From Alphaproteobacteria bacterium (lineage in GTDB: Bacteria; Myxococcota_A; UBA796; GCA-2862545), in contig JACKER010000015.1 of assembly GCA_020632925.1 (NCBI GenBank), forward strand, positions 1 to 64,000: a DNA stretch of 64,000 nt. The letters run 5' to 3'. The notes under the pieces are model-generated. The model saw only the letters and a program-made list of their open reading frames with translations. It was not told where the DNA came from and made no database searches. The translations under genes were made by a program, and so were the position numbers. Within the stretch, counting starts at the first letter, position 1. Each line of letters begins with the position of its first letter. Below, in pieces: positions 25,783 to 33,581 of the stretch.

Positions 25783-26679
25783 TCAGGGAGCGCTCCCCAC
25801 CACGACGTCCACCACCGAGCCCGTGAGCGTCAGCCAGCGACCCTGTACGTCGAGACGGTCCGTGCGCGACTGGTCGAAGCGGACCGAGACGCGACCGGCG
25901 GGCAGCCGCGTCATGAGCGAGCCGGGCACCGTGAACGCGCCGTCGTCGACCACCCGGCATTGGATCAGCGCGCGGTCGCTGGTCGCCCCGGTGGCCTCGA
26001 TCGTGAGCTTGAGCTCCGTGCCGTCGCCGCCGGTCCACGCGAGCTCGAGATCGCCCGACACCGAGAAGCCCGGGGACGGCGAGGTCAGGGTGCGGGCCGC
26101 GGGCATCCCGATGCCGTCGGGTGCATCGAACGCGGGGAAGGTGGCCCCTGGCGCGGACACCGACCAGGCCTGGCCGAACGGCACGGTCCCGGCGTCGAGG
26201 GTCGCGTAGTAGCGGGTGTCGCGGCCGTTCGCGATGTTGCGCGCAGCGCTCGTGGGGCTCGTCAACGCGAGCGTGCCGGCGGACTCGAGCGTCCGGTCGG
26301 GCAGCGTGCCCTGCGCGAGCTGCTCGATCGTGTACGCCGTGAGGCGGCAGTCGTCCGGGCCGTGTGGTCGCCGGAAGCTCACGCCCGACACGCCCGGCGC
26401 GTGCTCGGTGTACAGCTCGCCCGTCAGGTACGCCTCGGGCGCGTCGTCGTTCGTCTTCACCCACACGACCGTGAGGTACCCGTCGTCGGGGAGGTCGGGG
26501 GTGCCGGTGTCCTCCCAGGTCCCCGAGTGCTCGGTGTCCGTGTCGGCGTCGCTGTCCGCGTCGGCGTCGGCGTCGGCGTCGCTGTCCGCGTCCGTGTCCG
26601 CGTCGACGTCGGTATCCGCCGGACCGTCGGTGGTGCTGGGGTCGCCGTCGCAGGCGACGAGCAGGGCGAACACGCTCAC
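25783..26679 (-). CDS. Lipoprotein with Asp-rich linker
   Basis: A 298-residue lipoprotein. GTG 26679 has GGGAG seven bases upstream and gives a short signal, VSVFALLVAC, with an Asp directly after the lipidated cysteine. A linker of alternating Asp with Ala, Thr or Ser (about residues 22-50) follows, coded by a hexanucleotide repeat. The rest is beta-rich, with strand patterns such as GFSVSGDLELAWTGGDGTELKLTIEA and GSLMTRLPAGRVSVRF, probably one or two immunoglobulin-like folds. Function unknown. It is sandwiched between the HEAT-repeat gene (22 bp upstream) and the kinase (2 bp downstream), in one operon. Confidence 0.65.
   Translation of the reverse strand: MSVFALLVACDGDPSTTDGPADTDVDADTDADSDADADADADSDADTDTEHSGTWEDTGTPDLPDDGYLTVVWVKTNDDAPEAYLTGELYTEHAPGVSGVSFRRPHGPDDCRLTAYTIEQLAQGTLPDRTLESAGTLALTSPTSAARNIANGRDTRYYATLDAGTVPFGQAWSVSAPGATFPAFDAPDGIGMPAARTLTSPSPGFSVSGDLELAWTGGDGTELKLTIEATGATSDRALIQCRVVDDGAFTVPGSLMTRLPAGRVSVRFDQSRTDRLDVQGRWLTLTGSVVDVVVGSAP
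26535..26620. repeat. Hexanucleotide microsatellite in lipoprotein gene
   Basis: About a dozen imperfect copies of GTCGGC/GTCCGC-type hexamers code for the alternating Asp-Ala/Ser/Thr linker of the lipoprotein. Unit length is a multiple of three, so changes in copy number would only change linker length. Confidence 0.7.
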
Positions 26680-26701
26680 GGGGAAGCTCCCGGTCGAGCC
26701 C

Positions 26702-28213
26702 TCAGGACGACTTCGGGCGGATCTCCACCACGCGGCCGTCGGGGAGCTCGACCTCGACCTTCCCACATACCTCGAACAAGGCCTTCGGGAAGCCCTCGGC
26801 GAAGTTGTCGCGGTCCAGCGTGGGGCGGTGGCGGTCGATCGCCTCGAGGACATCGAGCAGGCGGTCGCCGTGGTACGCGCGGAACCCGATCGGCTCGCGC
26901 TCCTCGGCCTTGTCCGCGATGAGCAGCCGGACGTAGGGGTCGCCGACGCGCTCGCCCGTGTCGTCCGCGACGTGCTCGTCGAAGAACCAGAGCGTGGCCT
27001 CGAGCACCGCGTGTTCGTTGAAGTGCCGGCCGACGCCGATGGGGCTCATCGGGAGGCTGCCGGCCTGCACGAGGGTGTGCCAGTTGCGGGACTCGTTCCA
27101 GCCGCGCTGATCGAGGAAGTCCACGAACCGCTCGAGCTCGCGGCGCTGGTCGTTGGACAGCTCCTCCCAGCGGATCCCCGTGTTCTCACTGCCGAGCAGC
27201 AGGCTCTGGGTGTCCTCGCTCTCCGGATCCTCCGGCGTGTCGAGGTTCAGCCGGGCGCACAGGTCGATGCGGTCGACGGCGTCGATGCCGGCCTCCGCGA
27301 GCGCCGCGAGGGTGTTGCCGTCGAACACCCAGGCGCCGCTGCTGTTGGCGATGGCGGTGAGCACGCGGAGCTGCAGCGGCGTGGCGGGCTCCTCCCAGCC
27401 GTCCGGGAGGGCGGCCTCGAGCAGACCGACCACGAGCGGGAGCGCCGTGCGGTGGCTGGTGGCGAACTCGAGCACGGCAGCCAGGCCCTGGACGCTCCGC
27501 TGGCTCAGCGTCGGCGGGTCCATGACCTCGATGGGCTGGGGCAGGGCCTGGGGGGCGACCGTGGCGGTCACCTCGGCGAGCAGCGCGTACGCCTCGGGGT
27601 CCACGTCCCCGAGGGCGGCGGCGTCTCCCGCGCGGCCGAGCCCGATCCGAGCGGCGAGGCGCACGCCGGGGTCGTCGCTGTCCGCGAAGGCGCGCAACAC
27701 CTCGGCGTCCGGAACGGCGCGGCCGGCGACGTAGGCGTACAGCGTGACCAGGCGCTCGGCCTCGTCGCCCTCGGACAGGCGAGCCTTCAGGACGGTGCCG
27801 TCGTCGGCCCAGGCGAGCGCCACGAGCGCCGCGATCCGCTCGACCTCGTCGGCCGAGGTGAGGCGGCGGCGCAGGACGTCCACCCCCGCGGCCAGCGCGG
27901 CCTGGGTGTCCGCGTACCACTCCTCGTCGCCGAAGGTCGCCGAGCGCCCCACGTCCGCGAGGTACAGCAGCAGCAGCGGCCGATCGCGCGTGGCGTCGTC
28001 GTCCACGAGGGCGAGCAGGAAGGGGATCGCGGCGGCGGTCGCCGCATAGAGCGTGCCCTGGTGCCAGAGGCTGCCATAGAGCGCTTCGAGGGCCGCCTCC
28101 CGCTCACCCATGTCGGGCGACGCCAGGCCCTGGAGGTGCCGCGGGACGTCGCCGGCCGGCCCATAGGCGTGGGTGAGCGCGTTCCAGTCGACGTCGTCGA
28201 TGCCCTTCAACAT
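26702..28213 (-). CDS. HEAT-repeat protein
   Basis: A 503-residue soluble helical repeat protein. The N-terminus (W-N-A-L-T-H-A-Y-G-P-A-G-D-V-P-R-H-L-Q-G-L) and the block L-W-H-Q-G-T-L-Y-A-A-T match a HEAT-repeat family common in actinobacteria and myxobacteria. At least five repeats of the type D-D-P-G-V-R-L-A-A-R-I-G-L-G span residues 30-300; the last 200 residues are less repetitive and end in K-V-E-V-E-L-P-D-G-R-V-V-E-I. Such proteins are scaffolds. ATG 28213 lies 61 bp from the divergent SRPBCC gene. It is the first gene of the minus-strand set that includes the PqqD/HprK genes, but the functional link is not proved. Confidence 0.75.
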   Translation of the reverse strand: MLKGIDDVDWNALTHAYGPAGDVPRHLQGLASPDMGEREAALEALYGSLWHQGTLYAATAAAIPFLLALVDDDATRDRPLLLLYLADVGRSATFGDEEWYADTQAALAAGVDVLRRRLTSADEVERIAALVALAWADDGTVLKARLSEGDEAERLVTLYAYVAGRAVPDAEVLRAFADSDDPGVRLAARIGLGRAGDAAALGDVDPEAYALLAEVTATVAPQALPQPIEVMDPPTLSQRSVQGLAAVLEFATSHRTALPLVVGLLEAALPDGWEEPATPLQLRVLTAIANSSGAWVFDGNTLAALAEAGIDAVDRIDLCARLNLDTPEDPESEDTQSLLLGSENTGIRWEELSNDQRRELERFVDFLDQRGWNESRNWHTLVQAGSLPMSPIGVGRHFNEHAVLEATLWFFDEHVADDTGERVGDPYVRLLIADKAEEREPIGFRAYHGDRLLDVLEAIDRHRPTLDRDNFAEGFPKALFEVCGKVEVELPDGRVVEIRPKSS

Positions 28214-28274
28214 GGTCCACTCCGTGGGGCCGCGTAGCCTACCGCATGGCCGCTGTCGGGGATACGGCCGACCC

Positions 28275-28826
28275 GTGGACCACGAGCGCTGGCTGGCCCC
28301 CCTGACGGGCGTGATCGCGATGGGAACCGGGCTGTCGATCGTGGCGGTGTACGCGTACGGTCGAAGCCTCCCGGTGGAGCACGAGGTGACGGTGATCGCC
28401 TGGGCCCCGGTACCGCCGGAGAAGGCCTGGGAGCTGCTGTCCGATCCGGCGCGCCGTCCGGAGTGGGCGCCGAGGGTCGAGCGGATCGGGCGCGTCGAGG
28501 ACGTGGCCGGTCACGCGACGTGGCGCGAGCTCGATCACAGCGAGGATCGCTTCGACTTCATGGTCATGGGCGACACGTTCCCCAGGTTCGAGGTGTCGAC
28601 GGCGCACCCCGAGGACATCGGCATGAGGGGGAGCTGGACGTGGACGCTGACGCCCGACCGCGACGGCACCGCGATCGCGCTCACCGAGCACGGCGCCATC
28701 GACAACCTGCTGTTCCGCGGGGTCTGGGCGTTGCGGACCGGGCCGTGGACGGCGATCGAGGAGGACGCGGGCGCGCTCTCGGTCGCGCTCGGTGGCGACG
28801 GAGCGGTGCGTCGGGTCGATCAGTAG
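28275..28826 (+). CDS. SRPBCC (polyketide cyclase-like) protein with membrane anchor
   Basis: A 183-residue protein. One membrane segment at the N-terminus (residues 8-28, GVIAMGTGLSIVAVYAYG) precedes an SRPBCC helix-grip domain: strand VTVIAWAPVPPEKAWELLSDPARRPEWAPRV is the classic start, and GMRGSWTWTLTPDRDGTAIALTEHG and a last helix complete it. Such domains bind hydrophobic small molecules. GTG 28275 is my best start; no strong ribosome site distinguishes the candidates. The gene overlaps the tail of the opposing NAD(P)-binding gene by 7 bp. Confidence 0.75.
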   Translation: MDHERWLAPLTGVIAMGTGLSIVAVYAYGRSLPVEHEVTVIAWAPVPPEKAWELLSDPARRPEWAPRVERIGRVEDVAGHATWRELDHSEDRFDFMVMGDTFPRFEVSTAHPEDIGMRGSWTWTLTPDRDGTAIALTEHGAIDNLLFRGVWALRTGPWTAIEEDAGALSVALGGDGAVRRVDQ

Positions 28827-29455
28827 GCGACGGTCGGGGTCCCTCCGACCCAGGTGCCCTGTTCGGCGACATCGAGGATGAACGCCGCGAGATCGGCGCG
28901 CGAGATCTCGGTCCCGCCGTCGGGTGAGAACCGGGGTGACACGCGGTACCTGCCGGTCGCGGGCGCGTCGGTGAGCGCCGTCGGGCGCACGAGCGTCCAG
29001 GCGCGGTCACTCTCCCGAACGATCGCCTCGAGGCGCTCCATGTCGGCGTAGGCCCGCGACAACAGGATGGGCTTGAGGAACCAGCGGTAGAAGAAGGCGA
29101 AGGACGGGTCGTCGTGCTCCACGCCGCCCGAGGTCACCGTCAGGAGGCGCTCGATCCCCAGGCGCTGCATCGCGTCGATCACGATGCGACCGGAGTCGCT
29201 GTAGAACGTGGTCCGCTCGAACAGCTGGCTGCGCGCCAGGCCGAGCGAGCTGATCACGAGCTCCGCGCCGCGCAGGCCCTCGACGACGCTGGCGGTGTCG
29301 GTCGCGTCGCCCCTGCGGACCTCGAGGCCCACGTGCGTCAGCGTGAACGCCTCGGGTCGGCGCGCCAACGCGATCACCTCGTGACCGCGCTCCAGCGCCT
29401 GGATCATCACCTGCTCCCCCAACCCCCTCGATGCACCCAAGAGCCCGATCCGCAT
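28820..29455 (-). CDS. NAD(P)H-binding oxidoreductase (NmrA/BVR-B-like)
   Basis: A 211-residue atypical short-chain-dehydrogenase-fold protein. The N-terminal G-A-S-R-G-L-G dinucleotide loop sits in MRIGLLGASRGLGEQV, with A-R-R-P at the end of strand 2 pointing to NADP(H). V-T-S-G-G-V and W-T-L-V-R-P-T follow, as in flavin/biliverdin reductase B-like and NmrA-like proteins. The Y-x-x-x-K pair is missing. It probably reduces or senses a small quinone- or flavin-type compound in the cytoplasm. The LysR gene upstream (69 bp) reads in the same direction and may regulate it. Confidence 0.75.
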   Translation of the reverse strand: MRIGLLGASRGLGEQVMIQALERGHEVIALARRPEAFTLTHVGLEVRRGDATDTASVVEGLRGAELVISSLGLARSQLFERTTFYSDSGRIVIDAMQRLGIERLLTVTSGGVEHDDPSFAFFYRWFLKPILLSRAYADMERLEAIVRESDRAWTLVRPTALTDAPATGRYRVSPRFSPDGGTEISRADLAAFILDVAEQGTWVGGTPTVAY

Positions 29456-29523
29456 GGTGACCTCCTGGATTCTCGGTCACCCGCTTCCCGGTAGGCGACC
29501 ATCGACGGTTTTTCGCCCTTTCA

Positions 29524-30429
29524 TCAACTCCTCGTTGACGATCCGATGCGGGCGAAGGTCTCGGCGAGCCAGCCGACGACCGCCCGCACGTTGGGGGTCT
29601 TGGCGCGCTCGGGGGTGCTCACCGCGGAGACCAGGGGTCCGTCGGTGGCGAGTGCGTCGAGGACGCTGACCAGGCGCCCCTCGCGGAGCTCGTCCTCCAC
29701 CATGAAGTCGAGCGCATGCGCCACGCCGACCCCGGCCACCGCTGCGCGCACCACCTGCTCGCCGCTGTCGGTGACCAGGGCGCCCGTGACCTGGGGTCGG
29801 GAGCCGTCGGCGTACGCCCAGGGGGCCGTGCGACCCGTCGGACCGACGAAGCGCACCGCGGGCAAGCGCTCCAGGTCGGACGGGGAGGTCGGGGTGCCGT
29901 GGCGCGCGAGCAGGGCGGGTGCGGCGACGGTCCGCCACCGGGGGCGCAACAGCGTGCGTGCGACCAGCGCCGAGTCCTCCCGACCGCCGAGGCGGATGGC
30001 GACGTCGATCGACTCCTCCGCGAGGTGGGAGACGCGGTCGGTGGTGTGGACGCGGACCGTCAGGTGTGGGTGGCGGGCCAGGAGGTGCGGCAGGCCGCCG
30101 ATCACGATGCGGGCGAGCACGGGCGAGAGCGTCACGCGGACCTCGCCCCGCGGCTCCTGCAGCGACTGCGACACGAGCTCGCGCGCGGTCTGGAGGCTCG
30201 CGACCGCCTGCTGGCACCGGTCGAGGTAGACCCGGCCCTCCGGCGTCAGGCGGACGCTGCGCGAGGTCCGGACCAGCAGCTTCACGCCGAGCCGATCCTC
30301 GAGGCGCGCGACGGACTTGCTGACGGCCGCCGTGGTCACGCCCAGGCGCTCCGCCGCCCGCCGGAAGCTCGACGCCTCCGCGGTGCGTACGAACGGGAGT
30401 ACGCCGGTGAACAGGTCCTCGTCTGCCAT
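29524..30429 (-). CDS. LysR-family transcriptional regulator
   Basis: A 301-residue LysR regulator. Its N-terminal winged helix (residues 5-65) carries A-E-A-S-S-F-R-R-A-A-E-R-L-G-V-T-T-A-A-V-S-K-S-V-A-R-L-E; the effector domain has T-L-S-P-V-L-A-R, D-V-A-I-R-L-G and a hinge at about 88. ATG 30429 is preceded by GGAGGAGG. It is transcribed away from the probable selenoprotein gene (41 bp between starts) and toward the NAD(P)H-binding protein; LysR proteins often control a divergent neighbour, so either gene could be a target. Confidence 0.9.
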   Translation of the reverse strand: MADEDLFTGVLPFVRTAEASSFRRAAERLGVTTAAVSKSVARLEDRLGVKLLVRTSRSVRLTPEGRVYLDRCQQAVASLQTARELVSQSLQEPRGEVRVTLSPVLARIVIGGLPHLLARHPHLTVRVHTTDRVSHLAEESIDVAIRLGGREDSALVARTLLRPRWRTVAAPALLARHGTPTSPSDLERLPAVRFVGPTGRTAPWAYADGSRPQVTGALVTDSGEQVVRAAVAGVGVAHALDFMVEDELREGRLVSVLDALATDGPLVSAVSTPERAKTPNVRAVVGWLAETFARIGSSTRS

Positions 30430-30469
30430 CGCCTCCTCCGGGTGCCCGTGCTCTGCTAGCATCGCGGAC

Positions 30470-31141
30470 ATGCGATGGCTCCGACCCACCTGGCTCACGG
30501 TCCTCGTCGGTTGCGCCGGCGGTGGTTCCAGCGACCCCACCCTCGACGCCACCCCGTCGTGCGGCGACGGCAGCTACCCGGCTGGGGCCGTCGAGCCGAT
30601 GACGATGGGCGAGGTGCTCAGCCCGTACAGCTGGCCGGCCGCCGAGCACCGTGGGACCGGGGTGCGGACCGCGCTCGACCTGGCCCATGTCCCGTGCGCG
30701 GGCGACCCGGTGATCGACTGGAGCCCCTTCGACGTGCTGCTGTTCGTCTCGATCCCCGCCTGGTGACCCTCCTGTGCGCGGCACGCCAGGTCGGTGGCCG
30801 AAGTCGAGGACGAGATCGTGGCAGAGGGCGCCGAGATCATCTGGGTGCTCGAGCAGGACCAGAGCTTGAACGACGGCACGGTGGACCTGTGCCTGTCGGT
30901 GATGGACGCGCTCGGTAGCCTGGACCAGGGCTGGTGCGTGGGTGACGGCGAGACCCAACCGGTCCCGGGCACCTTCGACGACTCTCCGTTCAGCGTGTAC
31001 CGCGGGTTCGACATGATCGTGCCTCGGTCGACGATGGAGATCGTGTGGACGTCGAGCCACGGCAGCCCGAGCGGGAACGAGAACCTCGAGGGCGCCGACG
31101 TGGTGGAGGCGGTGCGCGCCGCGGTGGCGGATCTGCCGTGA
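30470..31141 (+). CDS. Probable selenoprotein: thioredoxin-fold lipoprotein with UxxC motif (in-frame TGA)
   Basis: A 223-residue lipoprotein if TGA 30764-30766 is read as selenocysteine. The lipobox is V-L-V-G-C. The thioredoxin-fold start is F-D-V-L-L-F-V-S-I-P-A-W, then U99-P-S-C102, where thioredoxins have W-C-x-x-C, then a long helix ARSVAEVEDEIVAEG and a strand AEIIWVLEQ. The cis-Pro loop is near MIVPRSTMEIVW, and a WTSSHG block follows. Reading resumes in the same frame with no further stop, and the last codon overlaps the start of the next gene (GTGA). A hairpin with a CAGGUC apex lies 13-34 bases after the UGA. In this family the thiol/selenol pair does disulfide chemistry in the periplasm. 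A nonsense mutation in a W-C-P-S-C gene is the alternative, needing a single base change. Confidence 0.7.
30779..30800 (+). promoter_or_regulatory. Putative bacterial SECIS hairpin
   Basis: Starting 13 bases after the UGA, CGGC pairs with GCCG and G-C-C pairs with G-G-U, with AC facing G as an internal loop. The apical loop is AGGUC, very like the AGGUCU loop of the E. coli fdhF SECIS that SelB recognises. GG-U sits at +23 to +25 after UGA. This is a manual fold and needs checking by computation. Confidence 0.5.
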
Positions 31142-31800
31142 ACGAGCGTTGGATCACCGCCTGGCGCGAGGGGCGGACCGCCTTCCACCAGGCGGGCGTC
31201 AACCAGACGCTGCTCGACCACGGGCACCACCTCCTCGAGGACGGTCCGCACCGTGTCCTGGTGCCCCTCTGCGGCAAGAGCGTGGACCTCCCCTGGCTCG
31301 TCGACCAGGGACACGACGTGATCGGCGTGGAGCTGTCCGAGCTCGCGGTGGACGCGCTGTACCGCGAGGCCGGGCGGGACCCGGAGATCGTCCCCGGCGA
31401 ACCCACGCTGTACCGCAGCGAGCGGCTCTCGGTGTTCCAGGGCGACCTGTTCGCGCTCGCGCCCGAGCAGGTCCGCGCGACCTGGTGCGGAGGGACCTGC
31501 CCGGTCCGCGTCTGGGATCGGGCGTCGATGATCGCGTTGCCGCCGGATCGGAGGGGTGCGTACGTCGAGCAGATCCGGCGCCTGGCGGGTCCGCGAGGGC
31601 GGATCCTGCTGGACACGCTGATCTACGACCAGGCGCTGATGTCGGGACCCCCGTTCTCGGTGGACGAGGGCGAGGTCCGCGCGCGGTATCCCGACGCGAA
31701 GGTGGAGGTCCTCGACTTCCGCCCCATCCCCATCGACCCGCGCTGGGCACAGGCTGGCGTCGATCAACTCTTCCAGAGCGTCTTCCTGGTCGATCTCTAG
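31138..31800 (+). CDS. Thiopurine S-methyltransferase family protein
   Basis: A 220-residue TPMT-type SAM methyltransferase. Landmarks: W-I-T-A-W-R-E-G-R-T-A-F-H, the SAM motif VLVPLCGKSVDLPWLVDQGHDVIGVELSE in two stretches, and V-W-D-R-A-S-M-I-A-L-P. Bacterial TPMTs methylate thiols, tellurite and selenium compounds and help to make volatile methylselenides in some pseudomonads. The GTG start overlaps the selenoprotein stop (GTGA), so translation is coupled. It ends at CTAG shared with the opposing VOC gene. A link between selenium chemistry and its selenoprotein neighbour is an inference. Confidence 0.85.
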   Translation: MNERWITAWREGRTAFHQAGVNQTLLDHGHHLLEDGPHRVLVPLCGKSVDLPWLVDQGHDVIGVELSELAVDALYREAGRDPEIVPGEPTLYRSERLSVFQGDLFALAPEQVRATWCGGTCPVRVWDRASMIALPPDRRGAYVEQIRRLAGPRGRILLDTLIYDQALMSGPPFSVDEGEVRARYPDAKVEVLDFRPIPIDPRWAQAGVDQLFQSVFLVDL

Positions 31801-32570
31801 CTGCCAGAGCAGCGGGTGGTGGGGTCCATCACCTTGAACCGCGCCCCGGTCGCGTCGACCAGCGACGCCATCCGGCCGTAGGGGGTGTCCACGGGGCCCG
31901 CGACCCGCTGCCCGCCCAGCGCGACCGCCCGCTCGCAGGCGTCGTCGACGTCGTCGACCCGGAAGTAGGGGACCCAGCCGACCCGCGCACTGTCCGGCAG
32001 CGTCATCACCGCGGCCCGCGTGACGTCGGAGGCGCGTGGCGCCAGGGCCGTGTACGCCCGATCTCCGGGCACGCGCTCGGTCCGGAGCTCGAAGACCGCG
32101 GCATGGAAGGCCACGGCCGCCTCGTGGTCCGGCGCCTCCAGCTCGAACCAGAGCGGACCGTTGACCGGACGCTCCTGGTCGAAGCCCACGTGCGTACCGG
32201 GCTGCCACACCCCGACCATCGCCCCGCACGGGTCGACGAGGAAGGCCATGGCTCCCAGATCGCCGACCGGATGCACCGGCAGGGCCACCTGTCCGCCCGC
32301 GGCGGAGGCGGACGCCAGGGTGGCCTCGGCGTCGTCGGAGGCGAAGTAGGTGGACCAGGCGTCGTCCCCGGTCTGCTCGGGCTGGCGCGTCATGAGGCCC
32401 GCGACGGGTCGGCCGTCGAGCAGGAAGTTCGCGTAGCCGCCGAAGGCCTCGTTCGGCGTGGTGATGTCCCAGCCGAACAGGCGGGTGTAGAAGGTGATCG
32501 AGGTGTCCCGGTCCGAGCTGCCGAGGTCGATCCAGCAGGGGGTACCGGGGGTGGGTGCGGTGTGGGTCAC
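31797..32570 (-). CDS. VOC-family (glyoxalase/bleomycin-resistance fold) protein
   Basis: A 257-residue protein with two VOC beta-alpha-beta-beta-beta modules in tandem (about 12-125 and 135-255). The first starts CWIDLGSSDRDTSITFYTRLFGW, the second PLWFELEAPDHEAAVAFHAAVF. It resembles the two-domain 'PhnB/hydroxylase-like' VOC proteins often encoded beside SigG-type ECF sigma factors. Two starts compete: GTG 32570 with GGAGG five bases before it, and ATG 32621 inside an ATGA overlap with the sigma-factor stop. Either way it is in an operon with the sigma factor. The metal ligands are not clear. Confidence 0.8.
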   Translation of the reverse strand: MTHTAPTPGTPCWIDLGSSDRDTSITFYTRLFGWDITTPNEAFGGYANFLLDGRPVAGLMTRQPEQTGDDAWSTYFASDDAEATLASASAAGGQVALPVHPVGDLGAMAFLVDPCGAMVGVWQPGTHVGFDQERPVNGPLWFELEAPDHEAAVAFHAAVFELRTERVPGDRAYTALAPRASDVTRAAVMTLPDSARVGWVPYFRVDDVDDACERAVALGGQRVAGPVDTPYGRMASLVDATGARFKVMDPTTRCSGS

Positions 32571-32617
32571 GAGGTCCTCCAGGGTTGTGCCACGAGGACC
32601 GTCGTCGCCCTCCGGAC

Positions 32618-33577
32618 TCATCGGTCGCCGTCGAACTTTCCCGACAGAGACGGAGGCAGGCCGAACATCGGGAACAGCGTCCCGGTGTCGAGGTAGGAGC
32701 ACATCCCACGGATCCGGCCACCCGCCAGGTCCAGCACGATGACCGCCCAGGGACCGTCGGGCCGGTACTGGCCGAAGGCGGGCGACCCGTTGGCGCGCAG
32801 CGGGACGAGCCGCGAGCCGCGGCAGCCGTGGCCGGGTCCGAGCAGCCAGCGCGCGATCTCCTCGCGCCCACGCAGCCACAGCGCGTACGGCGGCATGGAA
32901 AGGGTCGCGTCCTCGTGCAGCACGGCGCAGAGCGCGTCCACGTCGTAGGCCTCGAACGCCGTCACGTAGCGGGCCAGGAGGGCGCGCTGGGCCTCGTCGG
33001 TCGGCTCGAGCAGGTCCGAGTCGCCCGTCGGGCGCTGGTCGAGCGTGCTCCGGGCGCGCTGCAGGGCGCTGTTCACGGACGCGACGGAGGTCTCGAGGGA
33101 GGCCGCGACCTCGGCCGCCGACCAGCCGACGACCTCACGCAGCAACAGCACGGCGCGCTGGCGGGGCGGGAGTCGCTGCAGCGCCGCGACCCAGGCGATC
33201 CGGGTGCGCTCGCGCAGGGCGAGGCGCTCGGCGGGATCGGCGTCGACGGGGAGGTAGCGCTCGTCCGGGATCGGCTCGATCCAGCGGCTCGCATCGAAGC
33301 GCTCGGGGACCGGACCCGACGCGCTACCGGGACCCTCGAGGTCGAGCGGGAGCTCGCGGCGTCGCCGGGTCGCGAGGTGGTCCAGGCAGACCCGGGTGGC
33401 GATGCGGTACAGCCAGCCACGAGCGGCCCCCGGATCCTGGAGGGCGTCCGCCGCCTTCCACGCGCGGAGGAGCGTGTCCTGCACGGCGTCGTCGGCGTCG
33501 GCGGAGGAGCCGAGCATGCGGTAGCAGTAGCCGGTGAGGGCCGCCCGGTGGGTCTCGAAGCTCGCGTCGGGGACCAT
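32618..33577 (-). CDS. SigG-like ECF sigma factor with SnoaL-like C-terminal domain
   Basis: A 319-residue ECF sigma factor. Region 2 lies near residues 8-75 (Y-C-Y-R-M-L-G-S-S-A-D-A-D-D-A-V-Q-D-T-L), and region 4 near 125-175 (L-P-P-R-Q-R-A-V-L-L-L-R-E-V, then S-A-A-E-V-A). After residue 195 it carries a SnoaL-like cone domain (Y-V-T-A-F-E-A-Y-D-V-D-A-L) instead of ending. This layout is that of SigG/SigJ-type sigma factors that need no anti-sigma factor; the extra domain may sense a small molecule. The VOC gene is immediately downstream. The TAG-like stop overlaps ATG 32621. Confidence 0.85.
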   Translation of the reverse strand: MVPDASFETHRAALTGYCYRMLGSSADADDAVQDTLLRAWKAADALQDPGAARGWLYRIATRVCLDHLATRRRRELPLDLEGPGSASGPVPERFDASRWIEPIPDERYLPVDADPAERLALRERTRIAWVAALQRLPPRQRAVLLLREVVGWSAAEVAASLETSVASVNSALQRARSTLDQRPTGDSDLLEPTDEAQRALLARYVTAFEAYDVDALCAVLHEDATLSMPPYALWLRGREEIARWLLGPGHGCRGSRLVPLRANGSPAFGQYRPDGPWAVIVLDLAGGRIRGMCSYLDTGTLFPMFGLPPSLSGKFDGDR

Positions 33578-33581
33578 GGCC

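Noticed and set aside
30475..30918. Alternative frame of 147 aa across the TGA (frameshift explanation)
   Set aside because: Its translation is Arg/Gly-rich and shows no thioredoxin features, while the original frame continues perfectly after TGA; a frameshift is not needed.
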